Origin: Prevotella corporis DSM 18810 = JCM 8529
GTDB taxonomy: Bacteria > Bacteroidota > Bacteroidia > Bacteroidales > Bacteroidaceae
NCBI RefSeq assembly: GCF_000430525.1
Contig: NZ_AUME01000002.1
Coordinates: forward strand, 1-64,000
Reading direction: 5' to 3'
Length of the DNA stretch: 64,000 bases
A model generated the notes under the pieces. It saw only the letters and a list, made by a program, of their open reading frames with translations. It made no database searches and was not told where the DNA came from. Shown in pieces: positions 19,602 through 27,747 of this stretch. Positions within the stretch are counted from its first letter, which is position 1. Every line of letters starts with the position of its first letter. A program made the translations under genes and the position numbers.

Positions 19602-20195
19602 ATGAAACTCATTGTCATCACCCAGCCGTTTTTCTTCGACCAAGAGGCAACCGCCATTCAGAATCTGCTTGATTGGGGCATCGACCTCATCCATATTCGC
19701 AAGCCTGAGTCTGCCATCAGGGATTGCGCCACCTTGCTCACCTCTATTCCAGCCACTTATCACAACCGCATCGTTCTGCACGATCACTTTGAATTAACCG
19801 CCAACTATCAACTATATGGCATTCATCTCAACCGCAGGAACAGTAAAACTCCGGGCACCTTTCGTGGATCGCTCTCCCGTTCTTGCCATTCCTTGGAAGA
19901 ACTAAAGACCCACAAACCCTATTTCAACTATCTTTTCCTAAGTCCCATCTTCAACAGCATATCCAAACAAGGTTATGAATCGGCTTTCAACCACGACACA
20001 TTGACAGCTGCTGCCCAACAGTCGATTATCGATTCACGCGTTGTTGCCCTCGGTGGTGTAGCGGTCGAAAACATTCCGCTATTGAAAACCTACGGATTTG
20101 GGGGAGCAGCCCTGTTGGGCGATGTCTGGCAACGACTCGGCGATCCTGATTTTGAACGATATATTCTCAGATTGGTGGCAGTTGCCAATGGCTGA
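19602..20195 (+). CDS. ThiE/TenI-like protein (second thiamine phosphate synthase homologue)
   Basis: 197 aa from ATG 19602 (MKLIVITQPFFFDQE); an earlier in-frame start would place coding sequence inside the terminator. The TIM-barrel landmarks are present but altered: LIHIRKP replaces the QLRxK start, VLHDHFEL replaces VIDD, the loop reads LSPIFNSISKQGY instead of a TPTK loop, and the phosphate cup is ALGGV. Such proteins are annotated as ThiE or TenI. With Thi4 making ADP-thiazole, a TenI tautomerase would not be needed, so a ThiE-like or salvage role is as likely. Confidence 0.8.
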   Translation: MKLIVITQPFFFDQEATAIQNLLDWGIDLIHIRKPESAIRDCATLLTSIPATYHNRIVLHDHFELTANYQLYGIHLNRRNSKTPGTFRGSLSRSCHSLEELKTHKPYFNYLFLSPIFNSISKQGYESAFNHDTLTAAAQQSIIDSRVVALGGVAVENIPLLKTYGFGGAALLGDVWQRLGDPDFERYILRLVAVANG

Positions 20196-20335
20196 TGATT
20201 AGTCGAATCGCCAGCCATTTCTCCCCATTCGGCAACCCGTAGCACATTTTTATCGCTCACTTTTCAGATTGATAAAACATAATATTGACACAAGTCCTAA
20301 TCTGTTGCAAATCAATGTGATAGATAATTCATTTT

Positions 20336-20422
20336 AAAAGGTGAGCTTTCGCATCGCAAAAGGTGAGTTATCGCATCGCAAAAGGTGAGCCTTTGCAGGA
20401 TCATCGCTAAGCTTTCATCCGC
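20336..20422 (+). repeat. Intergenic 22-nt array, locus 4 (three to four units)
   Basis: The cleanest array: units at 20336, 20358 and 20380 repeat AAAAGGTGAG plus (C/T)T(T/A)TCGCATCGC with an exact 22-nt period; a fourth decayed unit with AAGCTTTCATCCGC follows. Lies between the ThiE/TenI-like gene and the helicase promoter. Nothing else is visible in 20196-20615. Confidence 0.9.
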
Positions 20423-20615
20423 AAAAGGTTCATGAAGGTTCTGCCAACACCAAAAACAACAAGTACAATTCCACGCATACGACCATGAAATTGGAACAAT
20501 GTTATCCACCTTTTTCTATCATGATGACATTCATAAATGAGTGTGTTTTATGCCAACTGTCGTCTTTTCTTGCTTCTTTCATCCCACGTTTTCTTGCCAG
20601 ACGTCAAAGAATTAT

Positions 20616-20623
20616 TACCTTTG
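20616..20623 (+). promoter_or_regulatory. Predicted -7 box of the helicase gene
   Basis: TACCTTTG ends 8 nt before ATG 20632. It lies inside the open frame that begins further upstream and so decides in favour of the 20632 start. Confidence 0.6.
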
Positions 20624-20631
20624 TATTTGTT

Positions 20632-22641
20632 ATGCAACAAGAATCACCCATACAAGCACTGCAAAGGCAGAAGCTACTTTTGCAAATGGAGTACTATGCC
20701 GAGAAGGAAACTTTCAGACGACAAACCGAGACGATAGGCATTCAGCGGAAAGTCAAACGGGGCGATGCATGGTTTCCTTTGCGCATAGGAAAGAGTTATT
20801 ACAACTCGCTCAACCAAAGGGTGATAGAATTGTTTCGGACACAAGACTTGGACATCGAACATAACTTTGAGTTTGGGCGTCCAGTGGCTTTCTTCACCGT
20901 CAGACGGACTACCGACGGAGGCGCGGGTACGAAGCAAGGCATCCGCTATTTCAACTTCACGGGTGTGGTTTCCTATGTCGATGGCGAGCGAATGGTAGTG
21001 AGTGTCCCAGACAGTGCTCCCGTAATTGATCTTCAACGTTCGGCTGAGCCCATCGGTTGTCAGTTGTCGTTCGATGAGACATCTTACCAGATGATGTTCG
21101 ATGCCCTCGACAGGGTTATCAAAGCCAAGAACGGTCGCCTCGCCTATCTGCGCAATCTCTTCTACTCGAATGAGAAAGCAGAGAAATTCAGCTTCGCACC
21201 GACGCATTTTCCGTGGCTAAATCCCACTCAGGAGCAGGCCGTCAACGAAGTGATGTGGGCCAAGGACGTGGCCGTCGTTCATGGACCGCCTGGAACGGGT
21301 AAGACAACGACACTGGTTGAGGCCATTAACGAGACGCTGATGCGCGAGACACAGGTGCTGGTGTGTGCCCAGAGCAACATGGCGGTTGACTGGATTAGCG
21401 AGAAACTTGTCGATAGAGGCATCAATGTCTTGCGAATCGGCAACCCAACCCGTGTCAACGACAAGATGCTGGGCTTCACTTATGAGCGGAAGTTCGAAGC
21501 TCATGCCGACTATCCTCAACTTTGGTCCATCCGAAAGGCCATACGCCAGTTGCGGTCGAACAGAAAGAAGGGCGGAGAGAGCTACCATCAGAAGTTGGAA
21601 CGACTGAAAAGCCGTGCCACCGAACTGGAGATACGCATCAATAGCGCGCTTTTCGGCGAAGCACGGGTCATCGCCTCTACGCTGGTGGGGGCCAACAGTC
21701 GTATCATGGAGGGCCAGAAGTTCGGCACTCTCTTCATCGACGAGGCTGCACAAGCACTTGAGGCCGCCTGTTGGATACCCATCCGCAGAGCTTCGCGTGT
21801 GGTTCTGGCCGGCGACCATTGCCAGCTTCCGCCCACAGTGAAGAGCATCGCCGCACTGAGGGCAGGCTTGGGCAAGACGTTGATGGAGCGGATAGTGGAG
21901 AATAAGCCTGAAGTGGTGACGCTGCTGAAGGTGCAATACCGGATGAACGAGCACATTATGCGTTTCTCTTCCGACTGGTTCTATCACGGACAGGTGGTGA
22001 GTGCGCCGCAAATCAAGCACCGGGGCATTCTCGATTACGACAATCCCATCATGTGGGTCGATACATCCGACTTGCAGATGACAGCTTTTGAGCCAGTGCT
22101 TCAGCAAGCTGATTCACTGTCGGAAGTGCCTCCTTGCAATGAAACGGTGGGAGACGACATGATCGGTAATGATGGCAGAGTGTCTTTTTCAGAGCAATTT
22201 GTTGGCGAGAGCTTCGGCCGTATCAATAAAGGCGAGGCTGAGCTGACACTCCATTCCTTACAGGAATATTTCAAAAAGATAGGCAAGCAACGCATACTCG
22301 ACGAGCAAATAGATGTCGGTGTCATATCGCCCTACCGTGCACAGGTGCAGTATCTCCGCCGGCTCATCAGAAAACGCGAATTCTTCAAGCCTTATCGTCG
22401 GCTCATCAGCGTGAATACGGTTGATGGCTTCCAAGGACAGGAGCGCGACATCATACTGATTTCGATGGTACGGGCCAACGAAACGGGCCAGATAGGTTTC
22501 CTCAAGGACCTCCGTCGCATGAATGTAGCCATCACTCGTGCACGGATGAAGCTCATAATACTTGGCAGTGCGGCAACACTCACTAAGCATCCGTTCTACA
22601 AAAGGTTGTTCGACTACGTTCGGGAAATAACAGAATATTAA
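20632..22641 (+). CDS. UPF1/IGHMBP2-type superfamily 1 helicase
   Basis: 669 aa from ATG 20632 (MQQESPIQALQRQKLLL). The frame stays open to 20485, but the upstream codons span a promoter box and have no helicase character. An N-terminal OB/stalk-like region (about 1-200) precedes Walker A GPPGTGKTTT, a DEAA box in LFIDEAAQALE, and the C-terminal RecA domain with YRMNEHI, VNTVDGFQGQE and NVAITRARMKLI (motifs IV-VI). Probably a 5'-3' DNA or RNA helicase; its cellular role in Bacteroidetes is not settled. The next gene follows by 12 nt. Confidence 0.92.
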   Translation: MQQESPIQALQRQKLLLQMEYYAEKETFRRQTETIGIQRKVKRGDAWFPLRIGKSYYNSLNQRVIELFRTQDLDIEHNFEFGRPVAFFTVRRTTDGGAGTKQGIRYFNFTGVVSYVDGERMVVSVPDSAPVIDLQRSAEPIGCQLSFDETSYQMMFDALDRVIKAKNGRLAYLRNLFYSNEKAEKFSFAPTHFPWLNPTQEQAVNEVMWAKDVAVVHGPPGTGKTTTLVEAINETLMRETQVLVCAQSNMAVDWISEKLVDRGINVLRIGNPTRVNDKMLGFTYERKFEAHADYPQLWSIRKAIRQLRSNRKKGGESYHQKLERLKSRATELEIRINSALFGEARVIASTLVGANSRIMEGQKFGTLFIDEAAQALEAACWIPIRRASRVVLAGDHCQLPPTVKSIAALRAGLGKTLMERIVENKPEVVTLLKVQYRMNEHIMRFSSDWFYHGQVVSAPQIKHRGILDYDNPIMWVDTSDLQMTAFEPVLQQADSLSEVPPCNETVGDDMIGNDGRVSFSEQFVGESFGRINKGEAELTLHSLQEYFKKIGKQRILDEQIDVGVISPYRAQVQYLRRLIRKREFFKPYRRLISVNTVDGFQGQERDIILISMVRANETGQIGFLKDLRRMNVAITRARMKLIILGSAATLTKHPFYKRLFDYVREITEY

Positions 22642-22653
22642 GCAACAGATAAT

Positions 22654-23049
22654 ATGATACAACAAGATTACTTTCTGAGAATCATCGAGGAGTTCATGTC
22701 GGCACTCTCACAGTTCCTCGAAAAAAAAGAAGACGAGCGCGACGGTGCCATGAAAGATCTGTACAGGCAATACGTTGGCGACTACGAATTGCTGCGAAAC
22801 ATGTCGATAGACGAACTTTTGGTCTATTCCCATGAGCAGTGGAAGCCCGATGAGCGTGTCAGACGTCTGGAAATGCTTGCCGAACTACTTTATACCGAGG
22901 CTGGTTACAAAGTGAATCCACTGCGTTCGATGCTCATGGACAAGGCATTGCTGCTCTACAAATACGTAGATGTCAACAGCGACACGTATTCGGTGGATAG
23001 AAAGAGAAAGATAAGTAACCTAAACAACAATATCGTACCATCTTTGTAA
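22654..23049 (+). CDS. Small helical protein of unknown function (DUF6483-like)
   Basis: 131 aa, rich in charged residues and predicted all-helical, with no signal peptide. The beginning (MIQQDYFLRIIEEFMSALSQ) resembles the DUF6483 group, but I am not certain. It is 12 nt downstream of the helicase gene, so the two are very likely co-transcribed. No catalytic motif is seen. Confidence 0.7.
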   Translation: MIQQDYFLRIIEEFMSALSQFLEKKEDERDGAMKDLYRQYVGDYELLRNMSIDELLVYSHEQWKPDERVRRLEMLAELLYTEAGYKVNPLRSMLMDKALLLYKYVDVNSDTYSVDRKRKISNLNNNIVPSL

Positions 23050-23069
23050 TCAGTAACTCTCAGAGAAAG

Positions 23070-23097
23070 CCTGCTGAAGCGACAGCGTTTTTTTTTC
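23070..23097 (+). terminator. Weak terminator after the helicase operon
   Basis: Short stem GCTG/CAGC (23073-23076, 23083-23086) followed by nine T. The stem is short, so efficiency is doubtful. Confidence 0.35.
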
Positions 23098-23130
23098 TTT
23101 TATTTTCCTTTCCATTTCCCAAAATTTCCG

Positions 23131-23138
23131 TACATTTG
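23131..23138 (+). promoter_or_regulatory. Predicted -7 box of the cysteine desulfidase-like gene
   Basis: TACATTTG fits TAnnTTTG, 26 nt upstream of ATG 23165. Confidence 0.5.
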
Positions 23139-23164
23139 CAAAATAACTGCTAATTTATAAAAAA

Positions 23165-24463
23165 ATGCTTGAGAAAAACATACGCGAACAAATCATCGAT
23201 TTGATACACAGGCAGGTCGTTCCTGCTGTGGGATGTACCGAGCCAATGGCCGTAGCTCTTTGTACGGCACGTGCAACCGAACTGTTAGGCCAGAAACCGG
23301 AGAGAATCAGTGCGCAGCTTTCTGCCAATATCCTCAAGAACGCTATGGGAGTGGGCATTCCCGGAACAGGAATGATCGGCTTGCCGATAGCCATTTCTTT
23401 GGGCGCACTTATCGGAAAGTCGAGCTATCAGCTTGAGGTCATCAAGGATTTGACCCCTGAATCGCTGGAAGAAGGTAAGAAATATGTGAGTGAAAACCAC
23501 ATTGACATCAAGCTTAAGGAAGGAATCAGCGAAAAACTCTATATCGAAATCACTTGCGAGGCTGGCGAAAAGCGGGCCACGGCTATCATTTCGCACACCC
23601 ATACCAACTTCATTTATGAGGAACAAAACGGCAAAGTTCTGATGGACAAGCAGGTATCAGCCAAATCGGAGGAGAAAACCGACAACAAGGACATAGAGTT
23701 GAATCTCAAAATGGTATGGGACTTCGCCACGACAACACCCCTTGAGGAGATTGACTTCATACTTGAGGCCAAGCGATACAACATGCGGGCTGCCAAAGAG
23801 GCACTGAAAGGCAACTACGGTCACTGTCTTGGCAAGACAATGGACCGCCCTTTGAGCCGCGGCCTGTTCGGAAACAGCATCTATTCGCACATCATTTCGA
23901 AGACAGCATCGGCCTGCGATGCACGAATGGGTGGCGCAATGGTGCCCGTTATGAGCAATAGCGGTTCGGGAAACCAAGGCATTTGCGCTACCAACCCAGT
24001 GGTAGTGTTTGCTAAAGAGAATGAGAACACGCCAGAGGAACTCGTCCGAGCACTGACTTTGAGTCATCTCACAGCCATCTATATCAAGCAAAACCTCGGT
24101 GCGTTGTCAGCACTTTGCGGATGTATCGTGGCCAGCACGGGCTCAAGTTGTGGTATTACCTACCTGATGGGTGGAAACTTCAACAACATCTGCTATGCCG
24201 TCAAGAACATGATTGCCAACCTTACGGGTATGATTTGCGACGGAGCGAAACCCAGTTGCTCACTGAAAATCTCATCAGGCGTATCGACTGCCGTCTTGTC
24301 AGCCATGCTTTCCATGGAGGGACGTCACGTAACGGAGGCGGAAGGTATCATTGACAAAGATGTTGACCGTTCCATCAAGAACCTTACAAGTCTTGGAAAG
24401 GATGCCATGTGTGCCACAGACGACATGGTTCTCAACATAATGACAAACAAAAACGGCTGCTAA
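23165..24463 (+). CDS. L-cysteine desulfidase / serine dehydratase alpha family (UPF0597, YhaM/CyuA-like)
   Basis: 432 aa. The family makes an Fe-S-dependent lyase that breaks cysteine to pyruvate, ammonia and sulfide, or acts on serine. Motifs: VVPAVGCTEPMAVALC near the N-terminus (cluster Cys), GIPGTGMIGLPIAI, and a glycine-rich centre MVPVMSNSGSGNQGI; later cysteines CGCIVASTGSSCG and CDGAKPSC are candidates for cluster ligands. Sulfide made here could feed the sulfide-dependent Thi4 (inference). Single gene with its own promoter and terminator. Confidence 0.9.
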   Translation: MLEKNIREQIIDLIHRQVVPAVGCTEPMAVALCTARATELLGQKPERISAQLSANILKNAMGVGIPGTGMIGLPIAISLGALIGKSSYQLEVIKDLTPESLEEGKKYVSENHIDIKLKEGISEKLYIEITCEAGEKRATAIISHTHTNFIYEEQNGKVLMDKQVSAKSEEKTDNKDIELNLKMVWDFATTTPLEEIDFILEAKRYNMRAAKEALKGNYGHCLGKTMDRPLSRGLFGNSIYSHIISKTASACDARMGGAMVPVMSNSGSGNQGICATNPVVVFAKENENTPEELVRALTLSHLTAIYIKQNLGALSALCGCIVASTGSSCGITYLMGGNFNNICYAVKNMIANLTGMICDGAKPSCSLKISSGVSTAVLSAMLSMEGRHVTEAEGIIDKDVDRSIKNLTSLGKDAMCATDDMVLNIMTNKNGC

Positions 24464-24540
24464 AAGATATCGAAAGAATAGTAGAATGTGAAATATTCGC
24501 AAGCTGTTATCGTTTAACAGAAAAAGGAAATATGACACAT

Positions 24541-24576
24541 AAAGGCTGAAATCCATGCATGGATTTCAGCCTTTTT
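24541..24576 (+). terminator. Strong palindromic terminator
   Basis: A perfect 14-bp-per-arm inverted repeat (24544-24557 / 24558-24571) flanked by AAA and followed by TTTTT. It can act on both strands and sits 80 nt after the desulfidase stop. Confidence 0.85.
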
Positions 24577-24670
24577 ACTTTTAACCCAAATCGGTTATTC
24601 GTACTCCTGTATTCACTCAATAGTGTCACCAATACTAACTGAATGATGTCTGATGTTTTGTCGTCGTGTG

Positions 24671-24736
24671 AAAGGTGAGGAATCGCCTCTCAAAAGGTCA
24701 GCTTTCGCTGTGTGATAGGTGACCTTTTACAATGTA
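24671..24736 (+). repeat. Intergenic 22-nt array, locus 5 (three units)
   Basis: Units at about 24671, 24693 and 24714 with AAAGGTGAGGAATCGC, AAAGGTCAGCTTTCGC and ATAGGTGACCTTTTAC cores. Between convergent genes. Confidence 0.85.
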
Positions 24737-24848
24737 AAAACTATCGTACAGATTATCAATGAGTTACGAAGCCGTCTTTAAATGCTCATTTTTGCTGCTT
24801 TCTTCCTCTGTTTTTCACCTTGCATTGTCAGCTGACAAGGGATGCGAC

Positions 24849-26507
24849 TTACCACAACTTCGCCTCAAATTTCAGCCGTTTCCCCGTCGAAGGATGAGTG
24901 AACTCAATGCTTTCGGCATGCAAGTAAAGGCGATCGGCTCGTTGCCCGTAGAGTGTGTCGCCGATGATGGGGCAGTCAAGCCCCTGCGGATGGGCGCAGT
25001 GGACACGCAGCTGGTGGGTGCGACCTGTGACAGGGTAGAGTTCCACCTTAACGGCTTTGGTAGGTTGGCTCTGTGGAAGTTCGACTTGGCCTACAATCCG
25101 GTAGTTCGTCGTTGCTGATTTGCCGTTGGAGAAGTCAACCACCTGCCGTGGTCGGTCGAGCGAGTCAGGGCGAAGCGGTAGCGACAGAGTCCCCTCTTTG
25201 GGCATCGCACTTCCCATTACTGAGACGGGGAGTAGCGCAACATAGCGTTTCACGACTGTTCGGCTGGCAAACTGTCGTTGCAAATGGTGGTAGGTTGTTT
25301 GGTTTCGAGCCACCACTAAGATGCCGCTCGTGGCCATATCGAGGCGGTGGACAACGATCGGTATGTCGAAAAGCTGCCATCGCTGTCGCAAGATGCTTTC
25401 CACCGACTCGCGTTGGCTTCGTCCCGGCACTGTGAGCATTCCTTCGGGCTTGCTCACCACGGCAAGGTCGTTGTCCTCGTAGATGATTTCCAGTGGCAGG
25501 TGGATGTCCGCTTCCAGTGGGTTGGATGCCACATCGAGCCCCTGTAGCATCCATGTCAGTATGGGTTTGCACTTCCCGTTGCATGCGGGGTAGAAGTGTC
25601 GGTGTTTCCGTATCTCTGTCTTGGGTGACGGTCCCCACCAGAACATGGCCAAACTCTTTGGTTTCATGTTGTGTTGGTAGGCATATTGCAGCAGTTTAGG
25701 CTCGCAACATTCGCCCGTTCCTGACGGGGGAATCGATAAAGCCTGCGCGGCGCCCCGTCTTTGGTAATATTCGCTGAATATGTCGATGAGCCGTTTGGTG
25801 TCGCCGTTGGCATTTCGCAGCATGAATTGGTCGAAAAGCCATCCTTGAAGCCTGTCCGACTTCAACTTTCTGCTGGTTCGAAGACTGGCCATTTGTGACT
25901 CGAAAACCTCCACTTTCTCTGCCGCGTGTTCGACGAGCTCGGCATATTTCCTTTTCGTTCGTTGCACTTCAGCTTTCAGAAACTGGCTCTGGCGCATCAT
26001 CTCATTGTTCTCGGCTTCCGATATGAATGCTTCCTTGCGACGTTTGTCGCGCAGTAGCTTCGCCACCGTCATAGCATTCTTCTTCTCACGTATGGCTTCT
26101 TCGGCCTCATTCCTCAATGAGTCCAACTCCTTTCGTGCCCGACGGTACTCGTCCGATGATGACATGTCATTGATTTTCTGGTTGATGAGAGATATTTCCT
26201 TCTCTTTCGTCTTGAAATAGCCCTCCGGTTGGAGATAGTCGAATATGGGAGGGACGAACGCTTCCTCATTCATCCCCTCCAATTGGCCTGAATAGGCCTG
26301 CAGATAGCCTGTTTGTCCGTCCTTCTCCACTATCAGAACACCAAACATTTTGCCTTCCGACAAGGTGGGAAGGCTGGCCTGAAGCAGCTCGGCGGCTTGC
26401 TGGGCAAGGGGCGATGGTGTGTAGTAAAACGGATTGTTGAAGGGCTTGGCCTTTCGCTTGTCTGCATCTGGGGTGCTGAGCGTATGGAATCTTTTGTCGT
26501 TCATCAT
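24849..26507 (-). CDS. RluA-family pseudouridine synthase with long N-terminal extension
   Basis: 552 aa, more than twice the basic RluA length. Residues about 90-230 are strongly charged and heptad-like (coiled coil). Then come ECCEPKLLQYAYQ and FYPACNGKCKPIL, a Cys-rich pair that may bind zinc. The C-terminal catalytic domain (about 330-552) has the RluA motif HRLDMATSGILVVA with the nucleophilic Asp, and RTHQLRVHCAHP near the end. It should isomerise uridine in rRNA or tRNA; the target base is unknown. The extended form occurs in other Bacteroidetes and some proteobacteria by my recollection. Confidence 0.9.
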   Translation of the reverse strand: MMNDKRFHTLSTPDADKRKAKPFNNPFYYTPSPLAQQAAELLQASLPTLSEGKMFGVLIVEKDGQTGYLQAYSGQLEGMNEEAFVPPIFDYLQPEGYFKTKEKEISLINQKINDMSSSDEYRRARKELDSLRNEAEEAIREKKNAMTVAKLLRDKRRKEAFISEAENNEMMRQSQFLKAEVQRTKRKYAELVEHAAEKVEVFESQMASLRTSRKLKSDRLQGWLFDQFMLRNANGDTKRLIDIFSEYYQRRGAAQALSIPPSGTGECCEPKLLQYAYQHNMKPKSLAMFWWGPSPKTEIRKHRHFYPACNGKCKPILTWMLQGLDVASNPLEADIHLPLEIIYEDNDLAVVSKPEGMLTVPGRSQRESVESILRQRWQLFDIPIVVHRLDMATSGILVVARNQTTYHHLQRQFASRTVVKRYVALLPVSVMGSAMPKEGTLSLPLRPDSLDRPRQVVDFSNGKSATTNYRIVGQVELPQSQPTKAVKVELYPVTGRTHQLRVHCAHPQGLDCPIIGDTLYGQRADRLYLHAESIEFTHPSTGKRLKFEAKLW

Positions 26508-26562
26508 TCAATTCTAAGCCGAAAGTGACACTCATTGGATTGAAGTGCAGTTCCTATTTCTG

Positions 26563-26570
26563 CAAAGATA
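26563..26570 (-). promoter_or_regulatory. Predicted -7 box of the pseudouridine synthase gene
   Basis: TATCTTTG on the minus strand, about 56 nt upstream of the start. Divergent from the patatin promoter 66 nt away. Confidence 0.5.
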
Positions 26571-26635
26571 CGGAATTTCAATCATAAATAAGTGATAAAA
26601 AACAGTTTTTGGTGATGCAATTGATTGAAAAGCAG

Positions 26636-26643
26636 TATATTTG
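26636..26643 (+). promoter_or_regulatory. Predicted -7 box of the patatin gene (leaderless)
   Basis: TATATTTG ends 4 nt before ATG 26648; a TTTG lies 24 bp upstream, slightly beyond ideal spacing. It argues against the in-frame TTG/GTG/ATG codons further upstream. Confidence 0.5.
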
Positions 26644-26647
26644 CCAA

Positions 26648-27679
26648 ATGATTAGGAGACTTCTATTGTCGTTATTGCTCGTCGGCTGCCTGTTGCCGCT
26701 ACACTCCCAGCGTCCCAAGGTTGGACTGGTGCTGGGCGGTGGTGGAGCGAAAGGCGCCACAGAAGTCGGTGTGCTGAAAGAAATAGAACGCGCCGGCATT
26801 AAGATTGATTACATTGCAGGAACGAGTATCGGCTCCATTGTGGGAGGATTATACAGCGTTGGGTATCGGGCCGATGACCTCGATTCTCTTTTCAGAACAC
26901 AAAACTGGATAGCCTTGCTCACCGAGCGCGACACAACGCTCACCAAGCGTATTGTCAAGAAGGAGGACGGAGTGACCTATTTGTTTGGTTTCCCCGTGCG
27001 ACGGCGCAAGTCAGACACTGCCACCAAACGCAGATTCGGGTTGCTGCGTGGAGATGCCGTCTATCATTTCCTCGACTCTCTTGTCGCCAATGCTCCCATT
27101 TATCGGCAATATCCATCAGGTAAGAGACGGCAAAAGGTCCGCCAAACGACATCGGTCTCCTCGAAATCACGGGCCCGTTGCAAGCCCATCCCGTTCAGAT
27201 GTGTGGCCTTCGACATTCGCAGACACCAGCAGATTGTTCTCTCCGACGACAGTCTCGCTCGCAATATGCGGGCAAGCATGGCCATTCCAGGGGGCTTCAA
27301 GCCTGTCATACTCGACTCTATGACGCTCGTCGATGGCGGAATGATCAACAATCTGCCAGTAGATGTCGTGCGAGAGATGGGCGCCGATGTGGTAATTGCC
27401 ATCGACCTGACGCAGAACAAGCACGACGATTACCAGTCGCCTTTGCGATTCCTAAGGAGATTGGGAGGAATGGTGCGCTGGTTGGTGGAGCGTCCCGATT
27501 TCAAGCGTTACAACGAGAACCGCAAGCTCGCCGACATCTACATCAATCCTGACCTTGGCAACTATAGCGTGACGAGTTTCAGTACCAAATCCATTGCCGA
27601 TATGATTGAGATAGGTCAAAAAGCAGGGCGGCAGCACTTTGACGAATTGAGGCGGTTGGCCCACAAACGGACGTTCTGA
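26648..27679 (+). CDS. Patatin-like phospholipase, exported
   Basis: 343 aa from ATG 26648. Signal peptide MIRRLLLSLLLVGCLLPLHSQ (cleavage probably after the HSQ region; LVGC is a lipobox-like alternative). Patatin features: oxyanion loop GGGGAKG (30-36), nucleophile elbow GTSIG with Ser60, and the DGG motif in LVDGGMINNLP giving the Ser-Asp dyad. Full-length Bacteroidetes relatives often carry a C-terminal BamA-like barrel, which is absent here. A basic insert (GKRRQKVRQ ... SKSRARCKP) sits between the elbow and the DGG motif. Likely lipid hydrolase in the periplasm or envelope. Confidence 0.88.
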   Translation: MIRRLLLSLLLVGCLLPLHSQRPKVGLVLGGGGAKGATEVGVLKEIERAGIKIDYIAGTSIGSIVGGLYSVGYRADDLDSLFRTQNWIALLTERDTTLTKRIVKKEDGVTYLFGFPVRRRKSDTATKRRFGLLRGDAVYHFLDSLVANAPIYRQYPSGKRRQKVRQTTSVSSKSRARCKPIPFRCVAFDIRRHQQIVLSDDSLARNMRASMAIPGGFKPVILDSMTLVDGGMINNLPVDVVREMGADVVIAIDLTQNKHDDYQSPLRFLRRLGGMVRWLVERPDFKRYNENRKLADIYINPDLGNYSVTSFSTKSIADMIEIGQKAGRQHFDELRRLAHKRTF

Positions 27680-27747
27680 CAGTAGAAACACCGTCATGAT
27701 AACTTGTCCGTGGCGGAGTAGGACATCAGCATTCGCATGACTCTCTT

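Noticed and set aside
20485..20631. Longer N-terminus for the helicase
   Set aside because: The extra codons include a TACCTTTG promoter box just before ATG 20632 and show no helicase character.
21217..22107. 296-codon antisense frame in the helicase gene
   Set aside because: Shadow of a conserved helicase coding region; His/Leu-rich with no domain.
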